NCBI GenBank assembly: GCA_029945375.1
Contig: CM057063.1
Coordinates: 1,919,894 to 1,983,893, forward strand
Direction of reading: 5' to 3'
DNA from: Agaricus subrufescens
Taxonomy: Eukaryota > Basidiomycota > Agaricomycetes > Agaricales > Agaricaceae
Length of the DNA stretch: 64,000 bases
This document shows, one piece after another, positions 1 to 11,064 of the stretch. Position 1 is the stretch's first letter; every line of letters starts with the position of its first letter. Both the position numbers and the translations under genes were made by a program. Below the pieces are notes generated by a model that saw only the letters and a list, made by a program, of their open reading frames with translations, was not told where the DNA came from and made no database searches.

Positions 1-1510
1 TCTTCATTAGTGTTCATGTGAGGAACTGCCAAGGGCCCAATTGGGTTCCATCTGATATGTCTTTGGATTTATAGGCCTTGATGGTACCCGGGAAGAACAC
101 ACCTTAGGACCTCTTTGATCATCGCAGAAAAATACGGCAGTTGGTCAAAATCTGAGAATATTGGCAGCCGTTGATGACCTATGATGGCATCGATTTCGCA
201 TTGAGCTCGATGTTGCGCATCTTGGTTCGTCAGCATCGCAAGAATAAATGTCATTATTGCACCAGTCGTTGTCTCCGCTCCAGCTGTTCATACATTTGAG
301 AGGTTGCAGTAGGAATCAGGGTAGTGAATCACCTGTGAAAGTCATCATTCCAAGCGCTTTGATATTGGCGACCCGATCATCAAAGCCTGGTTCACCACGC
401 ATCTTCTCTACGTTCTCAGACACAAAACAATCTTGAACGGTCCCATCATCCTGGATAAAATGTGACTCAATAAAGTATCATACTCATCAATTTGACATAC
501 CATAGCCCTCAGAGTCGCTTGATAACTTTCTTCCCTTAATTTGTTTACTTGGCCCATTACTATACGTGCATCTTCCTTAAATCTAGTGCCAGGAAACCAG
601 TCCGGCAAAAATCGCAACTGCGGAATAATGTTAACCATGTACTTTCCAGGCGCAGATGCAACACCCAAATCGCTGAATGTCTGCTCCGCAGATAGAGCCC
701 ACTGGTCACGTCGAGTTTTAACTGGGATGCCATATGTCGTTGATAATATGAAACCGCTGACACAACTTCAAAAAAGCAATAAGTTACCCTTAGTAAAAAA
801 AATCAGCTGAGACGTTACTTTGCGACATGCTCATCGGACTCTTCTGGGGCCGCCAAAAAGTTTGGTAGAAGACTACTTCGAACAAAACGCAACTGCTTAG
901 CTTGATCGCGGGGCAAGTCTTTCGTTGAAAAATATTGCTGGAACAAGCGGCGATGGGTCCTCCAACGATCACCATAGCGCATAGTTATGAGGAAGTCCTT
1001 CAAGGATAGGCTAAAGTACAGCACGTGAATTCTGCCGCCACACGGTTTTGATAAAATGACCATACACATTGTCAATCATTGGAGTCAACAAGCTATTCTC
1101 CCCGGTATGGTGTCAGGTGTTTCAATCTGATTGTGTAAAGGTTTCACACACCGGCTTGAGTAGGTTGCTGACCGTTTTTCGAGAAGGTCTTGTGCAATGC
1201 AATAGTCATTGATTATTAGAATTGATTGACCCAATGCCTCCAGGTAAATGAGTTTCGTCCCTAGAGACTAGGTCAATTAATCATGTATGAAATGGTTTTA
1301 TGATGCAACCACACCCAGTTTGTTCCCTAGATGCTTATAATAGACATGGGCATAGGTAAGAGGCATGGACAGAGCGTTTCCAAGGATAGGCCATCTTGGA
1401 AGTCCAGGAGGTAATGGGAAGTGGTTTTTGCGGCGGTTGCGAAAGATGTAGTAGATTAAGCAGCAAAGACAAAAAAAGCAGCTGTCCTGGAAAAGACTAG
1501 GGAGGGGCAT
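1..1510 (-). CDS. Cytochrome P450, 3' end cut by the window edge
   Basis: A microsomal P450 monooxygenase running off the left edge, so the heme-cysteine exon is not seen. The start at 1510 opens a hydrophobic N-terminal anchor followed by the basic/proline hinge and LPPGLPRWPILGNALSMP, the usual P450 entry. Further exons carry the helix-C signature WRTHRRLFQQYF (about 920-965), the APGKYMVNIIPQLRFLPDWF segment (about 600-660) and the K-helix ExxR as KEVLR (about 105-125). Exons are separated by introns of about 50 nt and I saw no internal break. It is the most distal member of the minus-strand array and closely resembles the genes at 8504, 12142 and 15419. Substrate and CYP family cannot be named from sequence alone. 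Function as a P450 is secure; completeness beyond the edge is unknown. Confidence 0.9.
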
Positions 1511-2079
1511 GATAACAAGGAGTCAGAAGGGTCGCCTATGGATCGGAGCGTCTCCAGCACTAATATGTACCCTGACACTTCAATGAAGTCCCACAATGAC
1601 AAAGAAATGCTTCTGGAATCCGAACATACTGCATAGGCTTGCCGAGCCACACGCCATTGGCCGGTTCAGGACTGATAGACATGAAAAATTGAAAATACAC
1701 ACGTTGCCATCAGAAAACTTGATAGTCACCTGATGGTACTTGAGCTTAAACGAGCTGTTGCTTTACAGAGCATCAGTAGTAAAGCGAATTAGTGGAAGTT
1801 GTGTGTCTGGAATACCAGGTTTTCTGAAAATTTGGCGTCGAAAAGAACAGCGTAACATAATCACGGACCGGACACTGCGGGTTAGGTTCAAAACCCCTTT
1901 GTAACTGTATATGTTTGTCCCTCGCTACATGATGCATATGTGCTACATTTTTGCCACAAAAACATTCAATGCTATCAATGATGCATTGAGCCATCTCTGG
2001 GATATACGGCTGAAGGGGGGACATCACTTATACGACCTGAGTTTCGCAAACATGTCGAGTCGCACACTGGCACATACTA
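1511..2079. other. Intergenic, upstream of the first P450
   Basis: This stretch separates the first P450 start codon from the P450 relic. The open frames in it show no family signature. It presumably holds the promoter of the gene ending at the left edge. No repeat or RNA gene was noticed. Confidence 0.5.
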
Positions 2080-2810
2080 TACTACTTAGTCATACATATT
2101 CGACGTTCATATATTCCGCAAGTAGCTCTGTACGTCTTTATTGTTTCGAGGAACGGGCCTAAACTTGAAAGGTAAAGAATGTCTAGAGTACCACCAAAGA
2201 AAACTTTAATCAGCTGGCGTCTCCAAGGTCACAGCAGGTACTGAACTCACGATGAGATAGCCGCCAGCAAAAATTCTACAGCTACTTCGATAGCCTGTCC
2301 CTCAGCATCCAGAGCAGGTACAACGTCAAAAACACATAGAATGGAAGCAGCCGCAAATTGGAGCATTGATTTTGCTACGCGGGCACCTGGGCATGCCCTA
2401 CATGTTCCGAATAAGAACATTCTCAACCATCTAATTATAAGAGACAACACACCTTCGACCAAAGCTAAATGCGAGATTAGCAGGGTCCGGAAGATTGTCA
2501 TTCATGAAGAACCGCCCAGGATCAAACTTCTCCGGGTTTGGGAAGACATCGTCATCATGGAGCATGGCACTAACAAATATTCAACAAGGTCAGACTCCTT
2601 ACGGTCAATGCCATGACAAGAAAAATATTACTATATGTTGGGTATAACCGCGCAACCCTTTGGAATGTAGTATCCTTTGTATACATCCTCATCAGTGGTT
2701 GCATGAGGAGTTAGAGGCCCGATTGGATTCCATCTAACACACCTTTCATCAAATAAGAAGACCTAAAATCCTGATCATCCCGGAAAAAATGACGAATTCG
2801 CGACCGACAA
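2080..2810 (-). pseudogene. Truncated cytochrome P450 relic (C-terminal part only)
   Basis: Only the last part of a P450 is present. Reading on the minus strand, a decayed match to the ExxR exon lies near 2750-2810. It is followed by recognisable exons with RWNPIGPLTPHATTDEDVYK, HDDDVFPNPEKFDPGRFF, and the heme-binding segment FGRR/ACPGAR split by an intron exactly as in the neighbours. The last exon ends RHSLPFKFRPVPRNNKDVQS and then drifts out of register relative to the copy at 8504-8620, giving an early stop. No N-terminal exons occur between 2810 and the transposon at 3258, nor on its far side, where the next gene's 3' end begins. The relic was therefore truncated independently of that insertion or lost its 5' half. 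Called a pseudogene with good confidence. Confidence 0.8.
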
Positions 2811-3249
2811 ACAGTCTCCGGGGTTCAGAACCTGATAAGAAGAGAAAGATGACTGGAAGGATGTGTGAGCGACGCACACATCGGCTGACAGAAGCAGTAC
2901 TGCAAGAATGCAGATACCGAACGGAGGATACAAAAGCAGCTGATATGTAGGCCTACAGTGACGATGATGACGACACAGAAAGACGACAGAAACGAGGGTC
3001 GCCGTCTCCGACGATTAGACATTCAAGCTACTGTTGATCGAAGAGAAGGCAAAATGGGGTCCATTATTCACTGATCTGAACACTATACACATGATCTGAA
3101 GTGAAACATGTAGAGTGATAAGTGCTGCAGAGACGACGAAAGGAAGCTGTCATACACGCCTAAGTGTCTATATTAGATGAGGGAAATTTTCTTTTTGGCC
3201 CGTCCCTTAGATGACAGGTCCGTGTTTCTCGGTTCAAGGATGTCTTGCA
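2811..3249. other. Intergenic left flank of the transposon
   Basis: Non-coding stretch between the P450 relic and the target-site duplication at 3250. No gene-like frame or repeat was recognised. Confidence 0.5.
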
Positions 3250-3257
3250 GGGGACGC
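3250..3257. repeat. Target-site duplication, left copy
   Basis: The 8-bp sequence GGGGACGC immediately precedes the left inverted repeat and is repeated exactly at 8075-8082 immediately after the right one. An 8-bp duplication is typical of P, hAT and KDZ-type transposons. Confidence 0.9.
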
Positions 3258-3340
3258 CAGGGGGCTGTCAGCCGAGCAATTCGCTAAATCAACTACCTGC
3301 AACGAGGTCCCCATTTTTTTCCTAATTCGGAGTTCTCACG
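3258..3340 (+). repeat. Left terminal inverted repeat (83 bp)
   Basis: Perfect reverse complement of 7992-8074. Homology stops sharply after position 3340, where the inner sequences diverge. Confidence 0.95.
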
Positions 3341-3361
3341 GGGCCCTTGTAGATGTCTATC

Positions 3362-3394
3362 ATCACGCTGAGAATCACGCTGAACATCACGCTG
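3362..3394 (+). repeat. Subterminal tandem repeat, three copies of ATCACGCTG
   Basis: Copies at 3362-3370, 3374-3382 and 3386-3394 recur every 12 bp just inside the left TIR. Such arrays often bind the element's own transposase; that role is inferred. Confidence 0.7.
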
Positions 3395-3579
3395 GGAAAA
3401 TCTCAGTCACGGCGTCGGTGATATCAGAATGGTCTGATCACAGGCCTGGTGACGATAACGATTTAACAAATCTCGCCGACATTCTGCATGCCTGCCGGAT
3501 GCGCTGCAAATTCTCGGTAAAACACAATTTGTAATAGATCTTATCATAATACACCTCGTCGTTACCACTCTCGCCATCG

Positions 3580-6500
3580 ATGGGCTCACGATCGGAACAC
3601 ATTCTTGATGACACAACTATTATGCTCCAGGATGGGACACAGTTCCGCACTCGATATGAAGGGAAACGGCACATTGTCACTTGTGATTTGTGCTTTAGTT
3701 TTGTCAAGCTTCCGCTAACAGCAAACCCAAAGACATTGGAGTCTCACCGTAAAGCATGCAAGGCTCGGCAGGAGAAGCGAGCCTTTAAACAATTTCGACT
3801 CCTGGATCCGGTTCCCAAAGCTGAAGAAACCCTTGGTCTACAACATCTTTTCAGGTCTGATGGAAGGCCCTTGGTCGAATGTCCTGGCCAATGGGTTCAG
3901 TGGTCTGCTGGATCTCTTTGGGAGACCTATCCCTTTCGCCTCCACTCAGCCAAAGACATTGGCTACACACCGATTAGCATTGACGAAGCGCATAATGGTC
4001 TAGTGGTACGGGCCAAGAGATGTTGGAAGATGCTTGAGGAATTTGATAGCGAGGAGGAACCCAGGCCTTGTCTTGCTTGTAGAGAAGTGCCTCGAACTGC
4101 TGCATTCAAGGCTGTACTTGACCGAGCCAAAAATGTAAAAGAACACACATCTTGGTTCTATTTGACCGATCTACAAAAAGAGAAGCTGATGCGAGAAATG
4201 GTTATCACTATTCGGAGATTGCGAAGTCAGGTATGTGGTTAAATCAACTTACAGCGAGAGGCTGCTGACTGGTTTTGAAGATTAACAATGGTAAACACTC
4301 GCGTCGAGTCTTGAGTAGCAAGATTCAGGAATACAAACGAATTATGATGCTCATTGCATCTAATGATATTCCTCGACTCTCACGGCTCCTATCAGTTTCA
4401 CGTCGCCATGGAAGCAGTGCTACAGCAATAGCTGCTCAAATTGAGCGTGCTATTGATGGTCTTTACTCCCCGCAGGGTGGATTTACGGGACGTGATCTTG
4501 ATGTGGCATTCCTTTCACAAGCTATGGGTGGGAGGCGTCTTTTACACATATTAAACAAGTCACATGGGCTCGCGTCAGAAGCTACTGTTCGCCGTAATAC
4601 CATAGTTCCAAGAATGTTACCTTCGGTCGGGATTCCAACAGCAGAAGAAGTCAAACAAAATATAACTGCTTTCTTTAATCCCGAAATGAAGCCACCATCG
4701 AGTCCACTAAACAATTCACTACCAGGGAATATCCTTGCGCTTGATGGTATCTCAATCGAGAAAAAGTGCCGCTATTGCCCCAAGCAAGGCAAGGTCCTGG
4801 GTCTATGTCGAGAGCACTCTCCAAACATGGACATGCTTGTTGGCGATGATGCTACTATAATCGGGAAATTGTGGGATGCCTTGGAATCCAACGATGCCAA
4901 CTCTAAAGTGTGTTGGGGTTCCGAGGCTACAGTCGTCGTTGTAGCACCATATGGCAAAACTGAACACTATTCTCCTACCCCGCTTGTACTCTCTGCAACG
5001 GATAAGTCAGAGAAAGCCGACGATCTTTGTAAATGGATGCAAACTGTTATTGACACTTGGAGGGCGCATCCGAATGGCGAAAAAATGCATGGCCCGCTTT
5101 GGTCCATTGCTAGTGATGGCGATGCAACTTTTCGGCGTGCACGCCACAAGTTGTGCAACCGCTATCCGATAGATCCACAGTCGCCACTGGGATTAAAGAT
5201 CCAACCTCTACGAGGTTTGAATCTCTATACATCCAAAGAATTGATCACAGCCACTTGTGATCCAAAACATGTTTTTAAGCGTTTCGCTACGCTCCTTCGG
5301 GGTACCGGACTCACGATCAGGGATCAGATCATCACTTCAGATGATATACGAGACCAACTACTCCATACTCTTCATATCAAGCCCAATGAGGTTGCCGACT
5401 TGATGGACTCCCAGGACAAGCAAAATGTTCCAAAGGCCGTAAAATTGCTTCGCTACCTGGGAAGTCTTAGAAGCAATCCCCCCCCTATTGATGAATCCCG
5501 GCATGCACGTTACCTCGCAATATGTTTTATATCTGCGGTGTTTGCATTCTTTATGGAACCTTTCGTCAACGTGCACATGAGCCTCAAAGAACAGCTAGTG
5601 TCTTTGTCCACATATGCTCATTTGGCTGTAGCGCTTCAGCTGGAACACGGTCCAGCCTGTCTTAAAGGACCTCTATATGCGGATACGCAAGCAATAGTAA
5701 AGAATATTTTCTTTGTTGTTGCACGTCTCCAGCTTGTCAGCTCTGACCTCACACTGCATATAATTCATGAAGGCACTGATCGGCTTGAACGCCTTTTTGG
5801 AGACTGTCGTACACTCGACCATGGCCGAAACTTTGATGTCTTACAACTAAGCGAGAAATTGGCAATCGCTTGCCACATCAATGCCGTCCTTGAACGAAAT
5901 CCCGATTTGGATCATGGACATCGTCGGCTAGATTTGGCTACCACCATTGGAATAGATCACGTCAATCCCAGGTCATGGTTGGGTGACACTCGTGTAGGTG
6001 GGGTTGAGTTGGTTGATGTATGGAATCGAGGCCGAGGTGTTGCGACAGAAACATTGAAATCATTTTTTGGAGAGGCCAAAGTTCAAACAGCCTTCAACTA
6101 TGATTTGATATTTGCCGATAACAATCGAGATATTTTGCGACCAAATGGCATATACATCGGTCTACGTCATACGAGGGAAGAAGTGCCGGCTATGGGTTTA
6201 GAAGTTACCAAACACATACCAACTACTGGAATCCAACACGATGCTACAGATGTGATAGATGAAGGATTGTTTTTAGATGATGGCCTTCCAGACAATTCAG
6301 ATGAAGTCCAAGGCACTCCTCAGTCTTTCCTCTTAAACGGTGCAGTCGTGAAAATTGATTCTGCACTTTCATCCATCCACCCAAACTCATGGCGTCAGTC
6401 ATCTGATCGCATTTATCGGGTACAAGGTCACCATGTTGACAAGTTCAATACCTCGAATGTAGATGGGCTCATTGATGCGGAAGATGCGGTGAACGATGAG

Positions 6501-7875
6501 CTGTTGAAAATATATGATATCATAGGTGTGTTGGTACGGGTGGAGGACACTGTTTGTTTTGCTGCAATGGAAGTAAAAGGGGTGACGAGGCCTGAAGAAA
6601 AGAAGATGTTTCCTTCAGCTAGATTTTCAGATCTCGATTCACCGACCTCAAAATTCACTGTTCACGGCCAACTAATCAAATTAATCCCTTCAAAGAAGCA
6701 AAAAGGTTATTGGGAGTGGTCTCGAGAATATGTTTTCCCATCTAACAGTCGCAAAACTCGGAAGAAGCAGACCAGCTTGATGGAAGTGCCATCGTATCTA
6801 ATACACCCACTAACAGTCAACATGATTTCGTATCATAATGCTACCCCCGAAACTCGACTTCGCTGGGCCTTTTCAACAGAAGAACTAGAGAAACAGATGC
6901 TATATGCGTGGAACATACTGTCTCCTGAGTCCAACAGTGACAGATCTCACTTCGAGTCAATCCCGATCATTGAGGCAGCCAATGGCCTTCCTTATCGTGA
7001 CGACGCTGGTATGTAGAACCACTCTATATTATCATTTGTACTTGGTTGAAAAAAATTCGACAGGATCCCGATGTTTTATTGTGAAAAATGTCCCAAACTA
7101 CTTCCTCAATCGCAATATATCACTTCAACCAGAGGATATGGTTCACTGCTTCATTTGTGGAGATGTAGTTAAGCTGGAAACGATGAGAGGACATGTTGGT
7201 AAACATATCCTCTCGGATAACCGTGTTGAAGTTGAGAGGTCTACTAATTCTGGAGTCATATTGTCGGTGCGTGATTGGTGCCATTTGATAAATAATCACT
7301 ACTCATTTTTTTTCTAGACAGGCCTTGCACCATGTGGGTTTTGTGGCCTCGAAGGGTGTACTATCAGACTGACAAATCAACTAAATGGTGGTCATCCAAT
7401 AATCACCTCGTCATGCATTTATTACACCCCTTTTGATTACTGGGCAGCATCAAAAGGAGACACCGAAGATAGCCCTTGTTCAAACATACCCATCCATTGC
7501 AATATGTGCTCACTTTCGTCTGAGGGGGAGCAACATACTATTTGGAAGTATAATGCTCCTATGCATATTTTGCTCCATCACGAAGAGCTTGATCGGGATA
7601 CTGATGCATATATGCTACCAGATATTCCTGTGTCGATGAAGGTGAAGATTCATATCCCACGTGCTGAGGAAAGTGCACTCGGCATCAAAGAGCATTTCAC
7701 TATGCAAGCTCGAGCAGATTTTAAGCTACCGGATAGTGATGATTTGCCTCTTGGAGTCTCTGAAGATTGCCTACAGTTTGGATTAGATGACGAAATTGGA
7801 GAATTTATTGGAAAGCGGCAAAGATCGGAGACCCAGTCATCCTCAAAGCCACCATACAAGAAACATCATTTCTGA
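3580..7875 (+). CDS. Transposase, RNase H-like, possibly P-element/THAP9-like (four exons)
   Basis: I join exons 3580-4230, 4281-7008, 7064-7266 and 7318-7875. Each junction is GT-AG, introns are 50-55 nt and the frame holds throughout, giving about 1379 residues. The N-terminus has a finger-like CDLC...HRKAC pattern near residue 45. Candidate catalytic motifs follow: ALDGIS (D near 372), ASDGDATFRRARHK (near 496), CDPKHVFKRF (D near 544) and TDRLERLFGDCR (E near 720). The DP-H and E-LF blocks resemble the P-element/THAP9 fold by eye. The third exon adds a C2H2 finger (CFIC...HVGKH) and the fourth has paired cysteines (CGFCG, CNMC) and a Lys/Arg-rich end. KDZ hallmark motifs were not seen. 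It presumably binds the TIRs and catalyses cut-and-paste transposition. Confidence 0.8.
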
Positions 7876-7991
7876 TGTAGCGTAGATAAATACTATCCGC
7901 CCAATCTATATCAATTCTATATCTGCTCCGAAATGCAGCCGAAATGTGACCATGATGTGACCTAAGCGTTATTTTGAGTGACCAGGGTTTT

Positions 7992-8074
7992 CGTGAGAAC
8001 TCCGAATTAGGAAAAAAATGGGGACCTCGTTGCAGGTAGTTGATTTAGCGAATTGCTCGGCTGACAGCCCCCTG
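7992..8074 (-). repeat. Right terminal inverted repeat (83 bp)
   Basis: Perfect reverse complement of 3258-3340, ending with CAGCCCCCTG at the element boundary. Confidence 0.95.
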
Positions 8075-8082
8075 GGGGACGC
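8075..8082. repeat. Target-site duplication, right copy
   Basis: GGGGACGC, identical to 3250-3257. Confidence 0.9.
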
Positions 8083-8503
8083 AGCCGGTGTTGCTAAATG
8101 ATTGTGTCCGAAAGTGTGCAAATTTCATTGGTTTCATTGGGGCTTCGAGTAGTACCTTGTATGCAATTAGAGTTCTGATATCGTGATTTCTTGCGGGCCG
8201 TCAGAGAGCGGACTGTCTTTCACAATTTGTCAGTCGAGGGAAAGCGCGTCTGAGAACTACGAGATGATGGTGTTGTGTTAGGGGACGTGCTTCGGTCTTA
8301 GCCGATCCGCTGATGCTCCCTATAAGGTTGACCAATCCTTCCTCGTTGTATTCCTATGTATACGTATGCGTGCGCTAGTGTTGTCTCAAGTTCTTGAATG
8401 ATATTCAGAATGCGCTAGGCATTTTATGCCACTGCCCAAACGGGTGTGCTTGGTACGGAATGAGGAACCACCCCAAATAAAATTCGTACCTGTACTAAAC
8501 TAC
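8083..8503. other. Intergenic right flank of the transposon
   Basis: Sequence between the transposon and the 3' end of the next P450. No gene or repeat was recognised. Removing the element and one duplication copy would join it directly to the region ending at 3249. Confidence 0.5.
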
Positions 8504-10628
8504 TCATACATATTCGACATCCATATATTCCGCAAGCAAACCCTCGACATCTTTATCTTTTCGAGGAACAAGTTTAAACTTGAACGGTAGGGGACGTCTA
8601 AAGTACAACAACCGGAACCACCAGTCAGTCGGCATCACAAACCTCAAATCCAAAGTAGCAGCTATATTGAACTCACGAAGTGATAGATGCAGGTGAAAAC
8701 TCCTCGGCTACTTCGATAGCTCGTCCCTCAGCATCTAATGCAGGCACAATATCGAACACGGATAGAATCGAAACAGCGGCAATTTGTAACATGGATTTCG
8801 CTACATGGGCACCTGGGCATACCCTACGTATTCCAAATGAGATTCTTTTCAATGAGCTAAGGATGGTCTATGGCATACCTTCTACCGAAACCGAACGCAA
8901 CATCAGCTGGATCAGGAAGGTTGTCATTCCCGAAGAACCGTCCAGGGTCAAACTTCTCCGGATCCGGAAAGACATTATCATCATGAAGCATGGCACTGAC
9001 AGACATCAAATAAGGTCAGGTTCCTCACGCTTAACGTTATGACGAAGCAGAGTTTACTATATGTTGGGTAGCACCATGCAATCTTTTGGAATGTAGTATC
9101 CTTCATACACATCTTCATCGGTGGTCGCATGAGGAGGCAGAGGGCCAACCGGATTCCATCTAAGCAATCCCATGACAATGCAAACCATGATAAAAGGATA
9201 AACACATACCGCAGGACCTCTTTGATCATAGCAGAAAAATATGGAAGCTGGTCAAGATCTGAGAATGTCGGCGGCGCCTGATGCCCCACGACAGGGTCAA
9301 TCTCAATTTGAACTCGGCGCTGGACGTCTGGGTTCTTCAGCATGGCAAGGATAAATGTCATAATTGAACCAGTGGTCGTCTCCGCTCCAGCTGTTGGCAC
9401 TTGTAAGAAGGCTGAAGGGAATAAATGAAAGACGATTGATCACCTATGAAAATAGTCAATGCAAGTATTTTGATATCAGCAATTCGATCATCAAAGTTTG
9501 GTTCATCCCGCATTTTCTCTATGTTTGCAGACATGAAACAATCTTGAATGGTCCAATCCTCCTAGATAAAGTATAACTCGATTGACTAACATGTTCATCA
9601 ACTTGACTAACCATAGCATTTAGAGTCGCTTGATAAGTTTCTTCCCGCAATTGAGCTATCTTCCCCATTACTCTACGCGCATCTTTTCTGAAAGTAGTGC
9701 CCGGGAACCAATTCGGTAGATAACGTAGCTCCGGGATGGCATTTACCATGTACTTCCCAGGCGCAGATGCAGCACCCAAGTCGTTAAACGCCTTCTCCGC
9801 AAATAAAGCCAACTGGTCACGATGAGTTTTCACAGGAAGACCATATGTAGTTGATAAAATGAAACCGCTGACACAACTTCAGAGCAACGATAAGTTCTTA
9901 TTCGTCAAAGAAGTAAGTGAGACCTCACTTTGCCACATGCTCTCCAGCCTCCTCTGGGGCCGTCAAAAAGTTTGGTAGAAGAATTTTTCTAACGAAGTCT
10001 AATTGCTTTTCTTGATCACGAGACAATTGTTTGTTGGCAAAATACTGCTGGAACAAACGGCAATGATTGCGCCAACGGTCACCATAGCGCATCATTAATA
10101 AAAAGTCCCCCATGCAGAGGCTAAAAGAATGGCTCAGTACGTGGGTGTTATTTATTCGGTTGTGAATGAATGATCATACATGTTTTCAATCATTGGAGTT
10201 AGCAAACTAATCAGAGATGTCAGACATTTCAAGAAGTTGGTAGATATGGGTTCCGCGTACCGGCTTGAGTAGATCGCCGACCGCTTTTCAAGAAGGTCTC
10301 GTGCAACACGATAGTCATTAATTATTAAAATTGGTTGACCCACAGCCTCCAAATAAAGGAGTTTCGTTCCTAACATGTTGTGAGGGAGGAGCAGGTTAGC
10401 CAATTTTTTGTGTAAGAGGTCTATGATCCTACCCAGTTTCTCTCCAAGACGCTTATAGTAGACGTGAGCATACGTAAGAGGCATTGACAAAGCGTTGCCA
10501 AGGACAGGCCATCTCGGAAGTCCAGGGGGTAAGGGGAGGGACCTTTTGTGATAATTACGAATGACGCCGTAGATTAAGAGGCAAAGACAGAAAACGAGAC
10601 CATCTCGAACGGGACTGAGGATGGGCAT
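8504..10628 (-). CDS. Cytochrome P450 monooxygenase
   Basis: A full-length, intron-rich microsomal P450. From 10628 it reads a hydrophobic anchor, a basic stretch and the hinge LPPGLPRWPVLGNALSMP. Then come helix C as WRNHCRLFQQYF, APGKYMVNAIPELRYLPNWF, the I-helix oxygen-binding motif AGAETTTG, the K-helix ExxR as KEVLRY, and a PERF-like segment with the following RRFF-type region. The heme loop FGFGRR/VCPGAH is split by an intron, and the protein ends KLVPRKDKDVEGLLAEYMDV plus three residues. It should insert one oxygen atom into an unknown organic substrate at the ER, fed by a P450 reductase. Its 3' end abuts the transposon flank. It is a paralogue of the other four genes in the array, less close to the pair at 12142 and 15419 than they are to each other. 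Confidence 0.92.
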
Positions 10629-11064
10629 AGCAACAATGAATGGCTACCTAAACCTCCATGCAATCCCAACATTTATACAAGAAAGAAGGCATGATGCGGT
10701 AGGATTTCTCGAAGGTACAATTCGGCGACCATGTTTTTCTGTATGCGCGATTGGCTGTGTTCGCACCACAGTAGACTAGACCTTTTGTGGAGTGCATTCG
10801 ATCTGTGTGTCGAAGTCAAGTGGGGTGTCGAGTATGATCTTGGATAAGATACTCGGCCCAACAGCCTATGACGAATTAATGCATGGAAGTCGTTGTATAC
10901 CGGCACTACTGCCGGGTCAGTTCAAATTTTCGGGTATAAATGTTCCGAAAACAGGCATCAATATATTATAAGTCATAATGTACACACAAAACCTGCGGTC
11001 AAGTATCCGATATCACCAAACCAAATTTGCGCATAAGAGTAAATGACGCACAAAATGCAACTAC
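10629..11064. other. Intergenic, P450 promoter region
   Basis: Lies upstream of the P450 at 8504-10628 and downstream of the Pro/Gly/Met-rich gene. No gene-like frame was recognised. Confidence 0.5.

Larger units (their letters stand above)
3258..8074 (+). mobile_element. Complete 4.8 kb DNA transposon with perfect 83-bp TIRs
   Basis: The element is bounded by inverted repeats of 83 bp that match at every position I compared (3258-3340 and 7992-8074, beginning CAGGGGGCTGTCAGCC) and is flanked by an exact 8-bp duplication GGGGACGC. It encodes one spliced transposase on the plus strand (3580-7875) with no disabling change seen. The left subterminal region has three copies of ATCACGCTG at a 12-bp spacing (3362-3394). 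Identical TIRs, an intact target duplication and an open gene imply a recent insertion and possible activity. It landed between two P450 sequences. Superfamily is inferred: the transposase motifs favour a P-element/THAP9-like group, while hAT and KDZ share the 8-bp duplication. Confidence 0.92.

Noticed and set aside
2825..3534. Genes in the transposon left end and flank
   Set aside because: The frames overlap the TIR or non-coding flank and have no family signature.
4275..7016. Separate 913-residue gene starting at 4275
   Set aside because: A clean GT-AG intron (4231-4280) joins it in frame to the upstream zinc-finger exon, and the apparent ATG lies inside that intron.
3580..7875. KDZ (Kyakuja-Dileera-Zisupton) transposase
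   Set aside because: The 8-bp duplication fits, but the characteristic KDZ motifs and cysteine-rich CxC region were not seen. The DP-H and E-LF blocks look closer to the P/THAP9 group. Not fully excluded.
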